A DNA stretch of 64,000 nucleotides from Paenibacillus agaridevorans (GCF_003112455.1 NZ_BDQX01000028.1:1-64000), one strand, 5' to 3'. Positions 42,624-51,719 are shown, counted from the stretch's first letter. The notes: generated by a model not told the origin, from the sequence alone. Made by a program: numbers and translations.

Positions 42624-44115
42624 CGAAATAAAGATCCGGGAGGGCGTCTGCGCCATGCTGCAAGATTGCGAGCAGGCCGGCATCCGCATCGAAGTGGTCG
42701 GCTCGGCTGCCGATGGAAAGAGCGCATTGAATCTGCTGAACAATTGCGAAGCCGACCTGCTCATTACGGATGTGCGCATGCCCGGGATGGATGGCCTGCA
42801 ATTGCTGGAGAAGGCGCGGATGCGCTATCCCGACATGCAAACCGTCATATTAAGCGGATACGATGATTTCGCCTACGTGCAGCAAGCTCTTCGTCTTGGC
42901 GCGGCCGACTACTTGTTGAAGCCGATTCAGAAGCAAGAGTTCACGGCTATGCTTAGCCGTCTTCTTGAGCTCCGGACCAAAGAGAAAAAAGAGACTTTCC
43001 TTGGTTGGCCGGAATTCAACGTCTTGGACGGCTTCAAAGCCGTTATCGCCGCGGACCCTGACAATCTGGACAACGCCCGGGCGCGCGAGTTCGGCGACGA
43101 ACAGACCGTTGCCTGGATACTGCGGAAGGCGTCTATGGAACTGTTGGAGGAAACGGAAGGCGTTTATTTTCTTGGCGAACAGAACAAACCCGATCCCTGC
43201 AATATTCTGTACGGGCTTATCGCCTCTTCCTCCGAAGCGGCGAGTCAACAGGCCCGGCGTTTCGCTGATCGTTTATCCGCTTTTTGGACCGGTAAAATGC
43301 GATTGCCGATCAGCTTCGGCATCTCCCGTCCTTTCCTTAAGGAGCAAGCGGAAGGAACTCCGTACCGGGAGGCGCTCACTGCCCTGCTTGCCCGCTTGCC
43401 GCACGGCAGCGGCGTCTATTTCGCCGACCCGGGCCCGAATGCGGCACTCTCGTCCAGAACGGAGTCCGACCCCTTGCAACAAATCCGCGCCTCGCTTGAT
43501 GTCCGCGATTACGACAGGGTATCGGATACGGTGCTCGGAATCGCCCGCAGAGGGATGGAAACAATGTCTCCCGCCGAAACCGTCCAGACGTTGGAAAAAA
43601 TCATATTCACCCTCCACCACTGGGCGCTCGCGGCGGCGCCGGGACGTATTCAGGCGAACGGTCATCAGACGGCCGACTTTGCCGCCAGGCTCCTTTGGTC
43701 CCGCAGCACGGGCGATCTTCTGCAAGCGGTGGAGCAATGGATGCACGATTTTTTCCTGCTCATCGATCCCGACCAACAGGAAGGACAAATAATGAGCAGA
43801 GCCAAAAAGTATATACGCGATCATTTGCAAGAACCGATCACCTTGGAACAGCTCGGCAAAATCACGTTTACGAGCAAATCGTATCTGAGCCGACTGTTTC
43901 GCAAGCGTACCGGCCAAACGTTTATCGAATATTTGACCGACATTCGCATGGAGAAAGCCAAAAAGCTATTGGCGGAACCGGGAATCAAAATCTATGAAGT
44001 AGCCGAACAGCTCGGCTACCAGGACTGGAAGCACTTCAGCCGCACCTTTAAAGACCGGACCGGCTACGGGCCGGCCGAATATCGGAGCAAGCTTCAAATC
44101 AACGATTCGGAGTAG
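42601..44115 (+). CDS. YesN-type response regulator (receiver + AraC HTH)
   Basis: A 504-residue regulator. The receiver (1-120) has D7-D8 and phosphoacceptor D57 in [11 protein letters not shown]; a YesN middle region follows; two AraC helix-turn-helix motifs end the chain (about 405-500: ITLEQLGKITFTSKSYLSRLF, IYEVAEQLGYQDWKHFSRTF, FKDRTGYGPAEYRSK). I start it at ATG 42601 with AAGGAG 9 nt upstream, inside the end of the kinase gene. It probably activates the divergent permease operon at 38797-40605 and the giant GH20 gene behind it. Confidence 0.93.
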   Translation: MKVLVVDDEIKIREGVCAMLQDCEQAGIRIEVVGSAADGKSALNLLNNCEADLLITDVRMPGMDGLQLLEKARMRYPDMQTVILSGYDDFAYVQQALRLGAADYLLKPIQKQEFTAMLSRLLELRTKEKKETFLGWPEFNVLDGFKAVIAADPDNLDNARAREFGDEQTVAWILRKASMELLEETEGVYFLGEQNKPDPCNILYGLIASSSEAASQQARRFADRLSAFWTGKMRLPISFGISRPFLKEQAEGTPYREALTALLARLPHGSGVYFADPGPNAALSSRTESDPLQQIRASLDVRDYDRVSDTVLGIARRGMETMSPAETVQTLEKIIFTLHHWALAAAPGRIQANGHQTADFAARLLWSRSTGDLLQAVEQWMHDFFLLIDPDQQEGQIMSRAKKYIRDHLQEPITLEQLGKITFTSKSYLSRLFRKRTGQTFIEYLTDIRMEKAKKLLAEPGIKIYEVAEQLGYQDWKHFSRTFKDRTGYGPAEYRSKLQINDSE

Positions 44116-44142
44116 CTTCCTCGGCTGGCCTGTTTGGCTGCC

Positions 44143-44171
44143 TTGACAACGGCTCGAACAGAACCTATAAT
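44143..44171 (+). promoter_or_regulatory. Perfect consensus sigma-A promoter of the ROK regulator gene
   Basis: TTGACA (44143-44148) and TATAAT (44166-44171) are both perfect and are 17 bp apart. Such a strong promoter in front of a regulator gene is usually held in check by a repressor, and an operator-like element follows at once. Confidence 0.9.
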
Positions 44172-44182
44172 TTTTTTGTTGG

Positions 44183-44207
44183 TTAGTTGCTTTCCGATAC
44201 AAACGTA
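44183..44207 (+). promoter_or_regulatory. ROK operator candidate, autoregulation of the ROK gene
   Basis: The 11-mer TTAGTTGCTTT (44183-44193) is identical to one arm of the palindrome in front of the ROK kinase operon (51512-51536). The right half here is degenerate (about 6 of 11 positions). It covers roughly +5 to +30 of the promoter above, a typical repressor position. The motif also resembles the XylR operator of Bacillus (TTAGTTTGTTT half-site), XylR being a ROK repressor. Confidence 0.6.
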
Positions 44208-44281
44208 CCGATTTGTAAGCAGAGCCGATCTCTGCGCAAGTCGCATAGATGAACAATTTATTGGGGAGGCGAACGTTCCGG

Positions 44282-45499
44282 ATGAAGAAAGCCAACTCCG
44301 CCAACCCGTCGCTGATTCGCGATATCAACCGTACCAGCGTGCTCGATGTCATGCGGAGGACGGGGCCGATCTCGCAAGCGGATATTGCAAAAATATTGGC
44401 GCTTCAACCCTCGACGATTATGCGGATCGTGACCGAGTTATTGGAAGAACGACTGATCGTATCTGTCGGTCAGGGCAAGACAACTTCCAAAGGAGGCAGA
44501 AAGGCAACCTTGTTGGAACTGAACAAGGACGGCGCGTATGCCATCGGCGTCGATCTTAATGCCGACGAAGTCATTGCCGTGCTTCTCGACTTGGGCGGCG
44601 TTATTGTTGCCGAAGTTCGGACAGACTGTCCCTCGGAGTCTGGACCGAATCATGTCATGGATACGGTTAAACAATCGATCGAAGCGCTCCTTGCCCAATC
44701 CATCGTGTCCGCCGATAGAATGATAGGCATCGGCGTGTCCGTTCCGGGAAAAGTGGACAGCGTTACAGGTACGTCCGTCATGGCGATTAATTTTCGGGAT
44801 TGGTTCAATGTGCCGATTGGCGAGCAGTTGGAGCAAGCTTTTCAATTGCCGGTATATGTCGAGCATGATATGCGTTCCATGGCGTTCGGAGAAATGTGGT
44901 TCGGCAACGAATACGATCATATGCTGTGCCTTGGCTTCCGAAGCGGCATCGGTCTCGGACTCGTTCTAAACGGCGAGCTGTATCGGGGTGCCCATCAGCT
45001 TGCAGGAGACGTTGGCCATATGATTGTCGACCCTGACGGTCCCCCTTGCAGCTGCGGCAGAAAAGGCTGCCTGGAAGCCGTCGCAAGCGAAAAAGCCCTC
45101 CATAATAACGTTCGCCGCTACGTCCAACAGCATTCGCTGTCATCGGCCGACAAACTTACGATTACGATGGAGGAGCTGAATATTCGCTTCATTTATGAGA
45201 CGTTTCTCCAAGGGCATCCCGATATAACCGCAATGATCAAGGAAGCCGCGGATTATATCGGAAAGACGCTTTGCGATCTGATTCGGGTATACGATCCCCA
45301 AGCGATCGTAATCGGCGGAAACGTCCTTGCTTCAAGCAGCGAGTTTCTGGACCTTGTACGTTCCGCGTATCAATCCATGCAGCCGAATTATGCCGACGAT
45401 ATTCCAAGTATCCAGCCGGCACGGTTCGGAGAGCAAAGTATTGCCATAGGCTCGGCTTCCCTGATGCTGTCCCGGCTGTTCAAGCCAAACGGAGTATGA
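44282..45499 (+). CDS. ROK-family transcriptional repressor (NagC/XylR type)
   Basis: A 405-residue repressor. A winged helix-turn-helix lies at about 15-75 (TGPISQADIAKILALQPSTI, RIVTELLEERLI), and a ROK sugar-kinase-like effector domain at about 85-400 with the zinc motif CSCGRKGCLE (about residues 258-267). It should bind DNA without sugar and release it when a sugar or sugar phosphate binds. I took ATG 44282 with GGGGAGG 12 nt upstream; the slightly longer ORF has no site. It is convergent with the GH78-like gene at 45525. A shared operator links it to the leftward operon that starts at 51484. Confidence 0.93.
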   Translation: MKKANSANPSLIRDINRTSVLDVMRRTGPISQADIAKILALQPSTIMRIVTELLEERLIVSVGQGKTTSKGGRKATLLELNKDGAYAIGVDLNADEVIAVLLDLGGVIVAEVRTDCPSESGPNHVMDTVKQSIEALLAQSIVSADRMIGIGVSVPGKVDSVTGTSVMAINFRDWFNVPIGEQLEQAFQLPVYVEHDMRSMAFGEMWFGNEYDHMLCLGFRSGIGLGLVLNGELYRGAHQLAGDVGHMIVDPDGPPCSCGRKGCLEAVASEKALHNNVRRYVQQHSLSSADKLTITMEELNIRFIYETFLQGHPDITAMIKEAADYIGKTLCDLIRVYDPQAIVIGGNVLASSSEFLDLVRSAYQSMQPNYADDIPSIQPARFGEQSIAIGSASLMLSRLFKPNGV

Positions 45500-45524
45500 T
45501 AGAGCGTGATGGAACGCCGACAGA

Positions 45525-47606
45525 TCAACGGTTTTCCTCGGCTGCATAATAAACAACATATTCATGCCCCGGTTTGTCCAATCGAAGTTCATACAGGTTA
45601 GGTTCCAAACGGTACAATACGCCCCCGATGCTTTCGGGGCTTCTGCCGCTGCGAAACTGCAATCGTCCCGTCCCCGCCGGCACCGATACCCGAATGGTTG
45701 TGGTATCCATATAAAGCGCGACCTCTCCTGCGGGTACGGGAACTTTCCCTTCCATCCACTCCAAGCCGCCCAAGGCGGGACGAATAAGGATCTCTTCATA
45801 CCCCGGCTTCGCGGGCGTAACGCCCAGAAAATATTTGCCCGTTAAATAAAGGGGACTCGCTCCCCATGCGTGGCACAGACTCTTGCCGTATTTCCGGCCA
45901 TACATCGCATATTGTTCGGACAAGGTTGCGTGAGGGTCGTACTCCTCCCAGAATGAAGTGGCTCCGAGCTCCAGCATGCCGCCCCAATATCCCAGCATCT
46001 CGTCAAGCACATAGGCATGCTCCCCGATCTCGCACATGGCCGCAAGTTCATAAAACCTCATATAAGGCGTCGTAATCGCCGGAACAGCCGGATTCAACAT
46101 CACACTGCGCTTGACGGTTTTTTTCTTCGTCGGATCCAGAAATCCGAACAGAAGCGCCATCATATTGGGATGCCTGGTTACGGATGAATCGATTGCGCCA
46201 TTCACCCTGCGATGGATGTAAGCTTCCTGTTCCTCATCCCAGAAGATGTTCTGAATATGGCCCCGAAGCTGGCCGGCCATAAAATGATATCGAACCACAG
46301 TTTCTGCTTCGCCAAGCAACTCCGCAAACATCGAAACGGTTTCCAGACTGAGGCAGAACAGCATTTGCTCGAATGCAAGCTCTCCCTCCTTCTCGATATC
46401 CGCCCAGTCTACGAACACCCAGTCGCCGGGTTGCCCTTCCAGCATTCCATCGGCATTCGTCCGATTGATGCAATAATCCATCAGTCCGATCATGCGGCCA
46501 TATTGCTCGCGTATAAAGCTTAAATCTCCCGTGTAAAGATAATAATCTTTTAACCCCATAAACCAATACAACGAATAATCCAGAATCGTATTCAAATGAT
46601 GATCCACAGGATCCTTGCCCCTAAGAGCAACAATCGTGCGACGGGTGGTTGGGAGATCGAAGAATAAATAATAATTCATTAAATAGCTCTGATAAGCATC
46701 TCCCGACCACACCCAGCGATCCCGTTTCAATCCGTCCAGGAAAAATTCGCGCGTGTTCAAATGAAGCGTGTATGCGGCGACATCCCAAATCCGGTTCATC
46801 GTGTCATTCGAACAACGAAAACTTCCCCGGTATTCCACAGGCAAGTATTCGTACAGCAATGACGCGCGGTCGATGCTCACACCTTCTTCCCATGAGATAC
46901 GAACATACCGTAAGGCACGGGAATGCTGCACGATCGCTTCCTGGCCCTTTTTCGAGGATATGACCAGTTCATCGAATGTCTCACAATTCTCGAAATCATT
47001 TGCTTCTTCCTCCGACTCCCCGTATACGAGCCGTATCTTCCCTTCGCCTTCGATGTCATGCAGTTGCATATAACCGAAGGTTTGCCGGCCGAAATCCAGA
47101 AACAGCGAACGGTCGCCCGGCTCGATTTTGACAGGTTCGATGGGCATCGTTTCGAGCCGAAAATCCGAAGGCGGAACAGCCGCGTCCGTAAACCCGGCCT
47201 TGCCGGCTTTAACAAAACCAGAAAAAAACAATTGGCTGACTTCCCAAGAATCGTCCGAGACCAGCGTCTCGCCTTGTACGAACAAGGAAGGCACGCGTGT
47301 CAGGTGGTGTACTTCAACCGTCAAGGCGTACTCTCCCTTGCCGAACCAGATACCTTCCTCCGGAATACGGTCAGGCGTTGCTCCGTTTACTTGAAGTCTC
47401 ATAGCGCCATCGGCGCTAAACTTGACCGTTTCTCCCGTGTCCGTGACGAATGTTTTACGAAACCGCACCGAAGTATAAGGACCGTCCACTCGCCAGATCG
47501 GCGGAACGATGACACCTCTTTCGTCTCTCCTGAATTCGACTTCCCTGCGCAGCCAAATTTCGAAATCTCCCGGATACCAGATCCATTGTGCTTGTTTGTC
47601 GCCCAT
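45525..47606 (-). CDS. Alpha-L-rhamnosidase-like protein (GH78 type), cytoplasmic
   Basis: A 693-residue protein without a signal peptide. The N-terminal beta-sandwich (about 30-250) and the (alpha/alpha)6 six-hairpin domain (about 270-600) follow the GH78 plan. The diagnostic GH78 region appears as GLKRDRWVWSGDAYQS (about 292-307), a variant of the usual DGxxRDExGWxGD; GATSFWEEYDP and SLCHAWGASPLYLTGKYFLG are also typical. The altered motif leaves substrate uncertain: it could cleave rhamnosides or a related deoxy-sugar. GGGAGGGGAG precedes ATG 47606. It is the last gene of the leftward ROK-controlled operon, 83 bp below the GH20-like gene. Confidence 0.82.
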   Translation of the reverse strand: MGDKQAQWIWYPGDFEIWLRREVEFRRDERGVIVPPIWRVDGPYTSVRFRKTFVTDTGETVKFSADGAMRLQVNGATPDRIPEEGIWFGKGEYALTVEVHHLTRVPSLFVQGETLVSDDSWEVSQLFFSGFVKAGKAGFTDAAVPPSDFRLETMPIEPVKIEPGDRSLFLDFGRQTFGYMQLHDIEGEGKIRLVYGESEEEANDFENCETFDELVISSKKGQEAIVQHSRALRYVRISWEEGVSIDRASLLYEYLPVEYRGSFRCSNDTMNRIWDVAAYTLHLNTREFFLDGLKRDRWVWSGDAYQSYLMNYYLFFDLPTTRRTIVALRGKDPVDHHLNTILDYSLYWFMGLKDYYLYTGDLSFIREQYGRMIGLMDYCINRTNADGMLEGQPGDWVFVDWADIEKEGELAFEQMLFCLSLETVSMFAELLGEAETVVRYHFMAGQLRGHIQNIFWDEEQEAYIHRRVNGAIDSSVTRHPNMMALLFGFLDPTKKKTVKRSVMLNPAVPAITTPYMRFYELAAMCEIGEHAYVLDEMLGYWGGMLELGATSFWEEYDPHATLSEQYAMYGRKYGKSLCHAWGASPLYLTGKYFLGVTPAKPGYEEILIRPALGGLEWMEGKVPVPAGEVALYMDTTTIRVSVPAGTGRLQFRSGRSPESIGGVLYRLEPNLYELRLDKPGHEYVVYYAAEENR

Positions 47607-47689
47607 GACTCCCCTCCCGAATTCAACAATGTCTATGTGATAACAAATCACTGCCTGAATTGCCCCTTACCGGGAAACGGACCGCAGGT

Positions 47690-49591
47690 TTACAAGTTTC
47701 CTGCCGTCGCGATCCGGTTGTAGGCGTTGATGCTGCCGATCGAATGCCACTCGTTCGACCTCGGACCGTCGAAATATAGCCGACATTCTTCCAGCTCTTC
47801 CAGGCGTTCGAGCCTCCCGCTCAAATAGCCGGCCAGCCGTTCGATCGCCGTATCCAATCTCGCCAGCGCGCCGCCGTAACGGATGTCGAGCACTTCCCAG
47901 CCAAACGGCTTGCACGTGCCCATCCACAATTCGCGATGCGTCGCGCGAAGCGCTGTTAGACGCATGTGCAAATCCGGAAGCACTTCGTCCGCCAGCTGCC
48001 GTAGTTCGTCGGACAGAACGCCATCGTAAGCCTGCTTAAGCCTCAGTCCGATTTCACTCTTAATCTTCAGGACGCCGCATAGCCGGGCGTAGAAACGGAA
48101 CAGCGGCTCGTAAATCCCGGATCGCTCGCACGCCGCCTCGATCGCGCGCTCCAGCTCTGCATAATAGGCGCCCAAGCCCCGGCCTTCCGCATGCTTGTCG
48201 AACAAGCCGAGGAGCGGGTCCTGCCAAAGCAGAAATTTCGACGGATTCGGCGGACTGTACAGGGTCAGACGGTTTCCTTCTTCTTCCGAGATCAAATCGG
48301 GTTTCTCTAGCAGCATGAAATCGTCGAATCGGCCGCCCGTGCAGAAAGAGAACCTCGCCGCCAGCTTGTTCCCGTCGACTTCGCGCGCGTAGCCGTGCTC
48401 GGCGAACAGCTGCATGCCGGGCAGGGCGCAAAGCAGATTCGTCTCGCCGCCGTTGTCCCCCCACATCGTGGCGAAAACTTCGCGGACGCCCTCGGCTTTG
48501 CATACCGTAAGGGCGGCCTCCGATGTCAGCCAAGTTTTGCGGTAGCTGGGGCACAGGCCGTTCCACGTCCAGATGCCGCCCGCGAAGACAGGAACGGAAC
48601 CGAGCGTCTGGTGCTTGCGGATAAAGCGCGCGTAATGATCCGCATCGTGATGGTAATAATCCCAATAGACGAAGGAGACATTGTCGGGAATGCCCGCCAC
48701 GACGTTGTCGGGAAAGTCCACGGATTGGTCATAGTAGTCACCGGTCTTCGACCCGAGGCGGAAATACATATCGCTCCAGATCATCGGCTTAAGGCCAAGC
48801 GCTTCGGTAATGCGCAGCACGCTCCGAAGATGCGCGTTCATGATCTCGAATCGCGGTTGGACGCCGTTCTTGCGCAAATACTGTCCGAGTCCGAGGGCGT
48901 GCGCCTCGTCCATCCCGATATGGATTCGCTTGCTCCGCAGCGGGGCGGAGGCGTGGCGGATCATCTGTTCGATGAACGCGTAAGTTTCCGGTTCGCCAAC
49001 GAGAAAAATGTCGTGCGTATCCCGGATGTCCGTCGCGTTATTCCACTTCAGCGCATGTTCTACGTGGCCCAGTGTCTGGATGCACGGAACGACTTCGATG
49101 CCGAAAGTATCCGCCAGATCGTCGAGCGCCTTCATTTCATTAAAGCTATACTTGCCGCGCATATAACCGAAATATTCGTTGTCATCGATCGAGAATGTAT
49201 CCTCGGTATAGAGCATGAACCCGTTCAGGCCCATGACAGCCATATTCAGAATGAATTGCTTTATGTTATCCAAGGATACTACGGCGTTGCGGGACACGTC
49301 GAACATCATTCCGTTGAAATCGAATTGCGGTTCTTCGCAAATATCCACTGCGACCGTCTCCCCGGCATTTCGCAGCGCTTCGATCAATAATCCCAGACCG
49401 CGAAAAAAATGAATCTTGCGATCGTACTGAAGCTCCGCTCCCTTGGTCTCGGCGCAAACCTCGATGCGGCCCGCCCGGTGCCGAACGCTAATCGGGTAAC
49501 CGTCCTCGCTTTGACGAAAGCCGAGCTTGTCTTCGAGCAGCCGAACGCCTTGCTCCAGATCGGCGGATAAGCCGTGAAATCGTAGTTTCAT
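47690..49591 (-). CDS. Cytoplasmic GH20-like beta-N-acetylhexosaminidase
   Basis: A 633-residue protein with no signal peptide. A short N-domain (1-85) precedes the GH20-type barrel (about 90-430), with FNGMMFDVSRN at strand 1 and the catalytic pair D228-E229 in HIGMDEAH. The GH20 family removes terminal GlcNAc or GalNAc by substrate-assisted catalysis. This subtype resembles hexosaminidase-D-like or exo-glucosaminidase-like GH20 proteins and differs strongly from the secreted GH20 at 31225. The C-terminal 200 residues are alpha-helical. GGGAG lies 9 nt before ATG 49591. It lies in one operon with a SIS protein and a ROK kinase, consistent with intracellular amino-sugar use. Confidence 0.85.
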   Translation of the reverse strand: MKLRFHGLSADLEQGVRLLEDKLGFRQSEDGYPISVRHRAGRIEVCAETKGAELQYDRKIHFFRGLGLLIEALRNAGETVAVDICEEPQFDFNGMMFDVSRNAVVSLDNIKQFILNMAVMGLNGFMLYTEDTFSIDDNEYFGYMRGKYSFNEMKALDDLADTFGIEVVPCIQTLGHVEHALKWNNATDIRDTHDIFLVGEPETYAFIEQMIRHASAPLRSKRIHIGMDEAHALGLGQYLRKNGVQPRFEIMNAHLRSVLRITEALGLKPMIWSDMYFRLGSKTGDYYDQSVDFPDNVVAGIPDNVSFVYWDYYHHDADHYARFIRKHQTLGSVPVFAGGIWTWNGLCPSYRKTWLTSEAALTVCKAEGVREVFATMWGDNGGETNLLCALPGMQLFAEHGYAREVDGNKLAARFSFCTGGRFDDFMLLEKPDLISEEEGNRLTLYSPPNPSKFLLWQDPLLGLFDKHAEGRGLGAYYAELERAIEAACERSGIYEPLFRFYARLCGVLKIKSEIGLRLKQAYDGVLSDELRQLADEVLPDLHMRLTALRATHRELWMGTCKPFGWEVLDIRYGGALARLDTAIERLAGYLSGRLERLEELEECRLYFDGPRSNEWHSIGSINAYNRIATAGNL

Positions 49592-49687
49592 CGTAATCTG
49601 CTCCCTCATTTTTAATGAAGTTATCTTTTGACGACGCCTCGGTCAGTCTATCAAAAATGTTCTCTTACCGCCGCTGTCGGCCAGTAA

Positions 49688-50422
49688 TCAGGAGTAGCGA
49701 ATACGCGACCGGTAGCAAGCGAGCAACGCTTCGTTATGCCGGTCGCCGCCATCCCGGTTCGCGCTGGCAAGCACCGGCGGCTCAATGCCCCGGGCTACGA
49801 GCTTGTCGATCACCGACACGATAAGCGCCTGAATGAGCAATATGCCGCCGATTGTCGAAGAAGGACCGGTTTTCCGCCCGGAGCCGTCGTATTCGAGCAA
49901 TGCGTCTCCCGGCTCTCCGCCGTTATCGAGTACAATATCGGCGATTTCGTAAAGCTTCTTCGCGCTCGGCGAGCGTGAAGCGGTTGTCGTCGAATGGCGC
50001 ATCGAAGTGATCGCGACGACATGGAGCCCCTTCTTCTTGCAAGCCTCGGCGACCTGGACCGGCACCGCGTTGATGCCTGAATTTGACACGACAACGATCG
50101 TTTCACCCGGCTTTAGATCGTAGCCGGTCAGCAGAACTTCCGCGTACCCCGGCAGCCGCTCAAGCAGTGTCGCCCGGCCGACGTTCAGCTCCATCAACGA
50201 ATCTTCGAGCATGGCGTTGACACAGGCCAGGCCGCCCGCGCGATTGAACGCGTCTTCAGCGATCATGTGGGAATGGCCGCTTCCGAAGACATGAAGCACG
50301 CCGCCGCCGGCGATCGAATCGGCAACGCGTTCGGCAGCTTCTTCAATCCGATCGCGCTGTGTCGTTCGAATGTTTGCGATAAGCTCGACCATTCGGTCGA
50401 AATAACGTTCCATTAAAGTCAT
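49688..50422 (-). CDS. SIS-domain protein (UPF0309 type)
   Basis: A 244-residue cytoplasmic protein. The SIS fold, which binds sugar phosphates, runs about 30-215 with LHVFGSGHSHMIAED (phosphate loop) and ETIVVVSNSGINAVPVQVAE. This layout matches the UPF0309/SIS family found in amino-sugar and phosphotransferase operons. Isomerase, etherase (MurQ-like) or regulatory roles are all possible. GGAGG is 6 nt from the ATG. It sits between the ROK kinase and the GH20 gene, so it probably acts on the sugar phosphate made by that kinase. Confidence 0.88.
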   Translation of the reverse strand: MTLMERYFDRMVELIANIRTTQRDRIEEAAERVADSIAGGGVLHVFGSGHSHMIAEDAFNRAGGLACVNAMLEDSLMELNVGRATLLERLPGYAEVLLTGYDLKPGETIVVVSNSGINAVPVQVAEACKKKGLHVVAITSMRHSTTTASRSPSAKKLYEIADIVLDNGGEPGDALLEYDGSGRKTGPSSTIGGILLIQALIVSVIDKLVARGIEPPVLASANRDGGDRHNEALLACYRSRIRYS

Positions 50423-50533
50423 GGGTATCCTCCCGCCATATATTTATGTTCCTGCATCGTCAGGGGGGCTGTCCGGCTGCGGCAGCTAACGCCGGTTTCC
50501 AACAAACGATTTGTTCGTCCCGACGGATCTCCG

Positions 50534-51484
50534 TTATTCATCATTGAGCTTCTCTTCCGCGAAGACGGTCGCGGCCGCGCCCATGACGCCGGCCAGCGTT
50601 GGGAACTTCGCCAGTACAAGCTCGACGGGACTGACGGCATATCGGTAACGCGCCGCGAGCTCGTCGCGAACGGGATCGAGAAGAAGACTCCCTGCCTGGC
50701 TGACGCCGCCTCCAATCACGACCGCCGTCACGCCGAACAGTTGCATGCAGTTTACGAGACCGGCCGCCAGCTTCTGCCCTGCGTCGCGAAACAATTCGGC
50801 GGCTTGGGGGTCCCCCGATGCGGCTGCCTGTGCGGCCGATTGAAGGAGGTCCGAGTCCGGACCGCCGCCCGGACTTTGAGCTTCTCCGTTCAGTTTCATG
50901 CGCATGGCGGGAGCCGAAACGTACTTTTCCAGGCAGCCTTTGTTACCGCACGTGCAGGGGAGGCCGTCGAATGCGATGCTCATATGGCCCAAATTCAAGG
51001 AGGATACTATGCCAGCGCGATACGGCTCGCCGTTCACGAACAAGCTGGCTCCAATCCCCGTTCCTATGCACACATATAGAAAATTAGGCAAACCTTTGGC
51101 CGCACCGTAATGCTTCTCGCCTAGCGCTCCCGCGAGCGCATCGTATTCCAGGTACACGGGAACATCTCTGGGCGGTTTTACGAAGCTGTCGAGCGCGACG
51201 TTCTCCCATTTCAAATTCACCGCGTGCAAAATCTTGCGATTGCTAGTATCCAATATGCCTGGGCACGACACGCCAATTCCGGCGATGCGGCAGCCATTCG
51301 GCAACCGTTGGACGAAGCGATCAACGTGTAAGGACAAAGCGCGGATGTCGGCTTGCCCGTACGGGTTCTTCTGCAGCGGTACGGATTCGTGCGCGAGCAA
51401 CTCTCCGTTTGGCCATACAGCTCCAAGCTTCAAGTTCGTTCCGCCAATATCTACGCCAATGGCAAGCTCACGACCAACATTCAT
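50534..51484 (-). CDS. ROK-family sugar kinase
   Basis: A 316-residue cytoplasmic kinase. The phosphate loop VDIGGTNLKLG (about 10-20), the catalytic-aspartate region LEYDALAGALGE and the zinc motif CTCGNKGCLE (about 178-187) are all present, and there is no DNA-binding domain, so it is an enzyme and not a regulator. ROK kinases phosphorylate glucose, fructose, N-acetylglucosamine, N-acetylmannosamine or allose. In this operon with a GH20-like enzyme, GlcNAc or a related amino sugar is the best guess. It is the first gene of the operon and has a strong promoter overlapped by a ROK operator just upstream. Confidence 0.9.
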   Translation of the reverse strand: MNVGRELAIGVDIGGTNLKLGAVWPNGELLAHESVPLQKNPYGQADIRALSLHVDRFVQRLPNGCRIAGIGVSCPGILDTSNRKILHAVNLKWENVALDSFVKPPRDVPVYLEYDALAGALGEKHYGAAKGLPNFLYVCIGTGIGASLFVNGEPYRAGIVSSLNLGHMSIAFDGLPCTCGNKGCLEKYVSAPAMRMKLNGEAQSPGGGPDSDLLQSAAQAAASGDPQAAELFRDAGQKLAAGLVNCMQLFGVTAVVIGGGVSQAGSLLLDPVRDELAARYRYAVSPVELVLAKFPTLAGVMGAAATVFAEEKLNDE

Positions 51485-51511
51485 AATCGATAAGGCTCCA
51501 TCCTTTTCATA

Positions 51512-51536
51512 TTAGTTTCTTTCCAAAAGCAACTAA
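51512..51536 (-). promoter_or_regulatory. ROK operator, full palindrome, upstream of the ROK kinase operon
   Basis: Two 11-bp arms, TTAGTTTCTTT and the complement of TTAGTTGCTTT, surround a 3-bp centre; 10 of 11 positions are symmetric. The second arm is identical to the element at 44183-44193 in front of the ROK regulator. It overlaps the expected transcript start (near 51534) of the promoter at 51541-51569. Layout and sequence are close to the Bacillus XylR operator. Confidence 0.75.
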
Positions 51537-51540
51537 TTAA

Positions 51541-51569
51541 AATTTAAAGGACATCGTTGAACTTGTCAA
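51541..51569 (-). promoter_or_regulatory. Sigma-A promoter of the ROK kinase-SIS-GH20-GH78 operon
   Basis: On the minus strand TTGACA (51569-51564, perfect) and TAAATT (51546-51541, 4/6) are 17 bp apart. The start point would fall in the operator palindrome immediately downstream. Confidence 0.75.
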
Positions 51570-51719
51570 TTCATTTTTTTGATAAAAATTGGAGGGCGTT
51601 ATTGAAATGGCCAAACTTCCCTCCCCTTCGAGTAGCCTATAAGCTAGTTACCCGAATGGTGGTTAATCACGCCATTAAATTTACGAGTTCATTTTAAATC
51701 GTTTCTTTTGGAAAATGAA

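Noticed and set aside
48395-49390. 331-residue plus-strand open frame opposite the GH20-like gene
   Set aside because: Complementary-strand artefact; the minus frame carries the catalytic HIGMDEAH motif.
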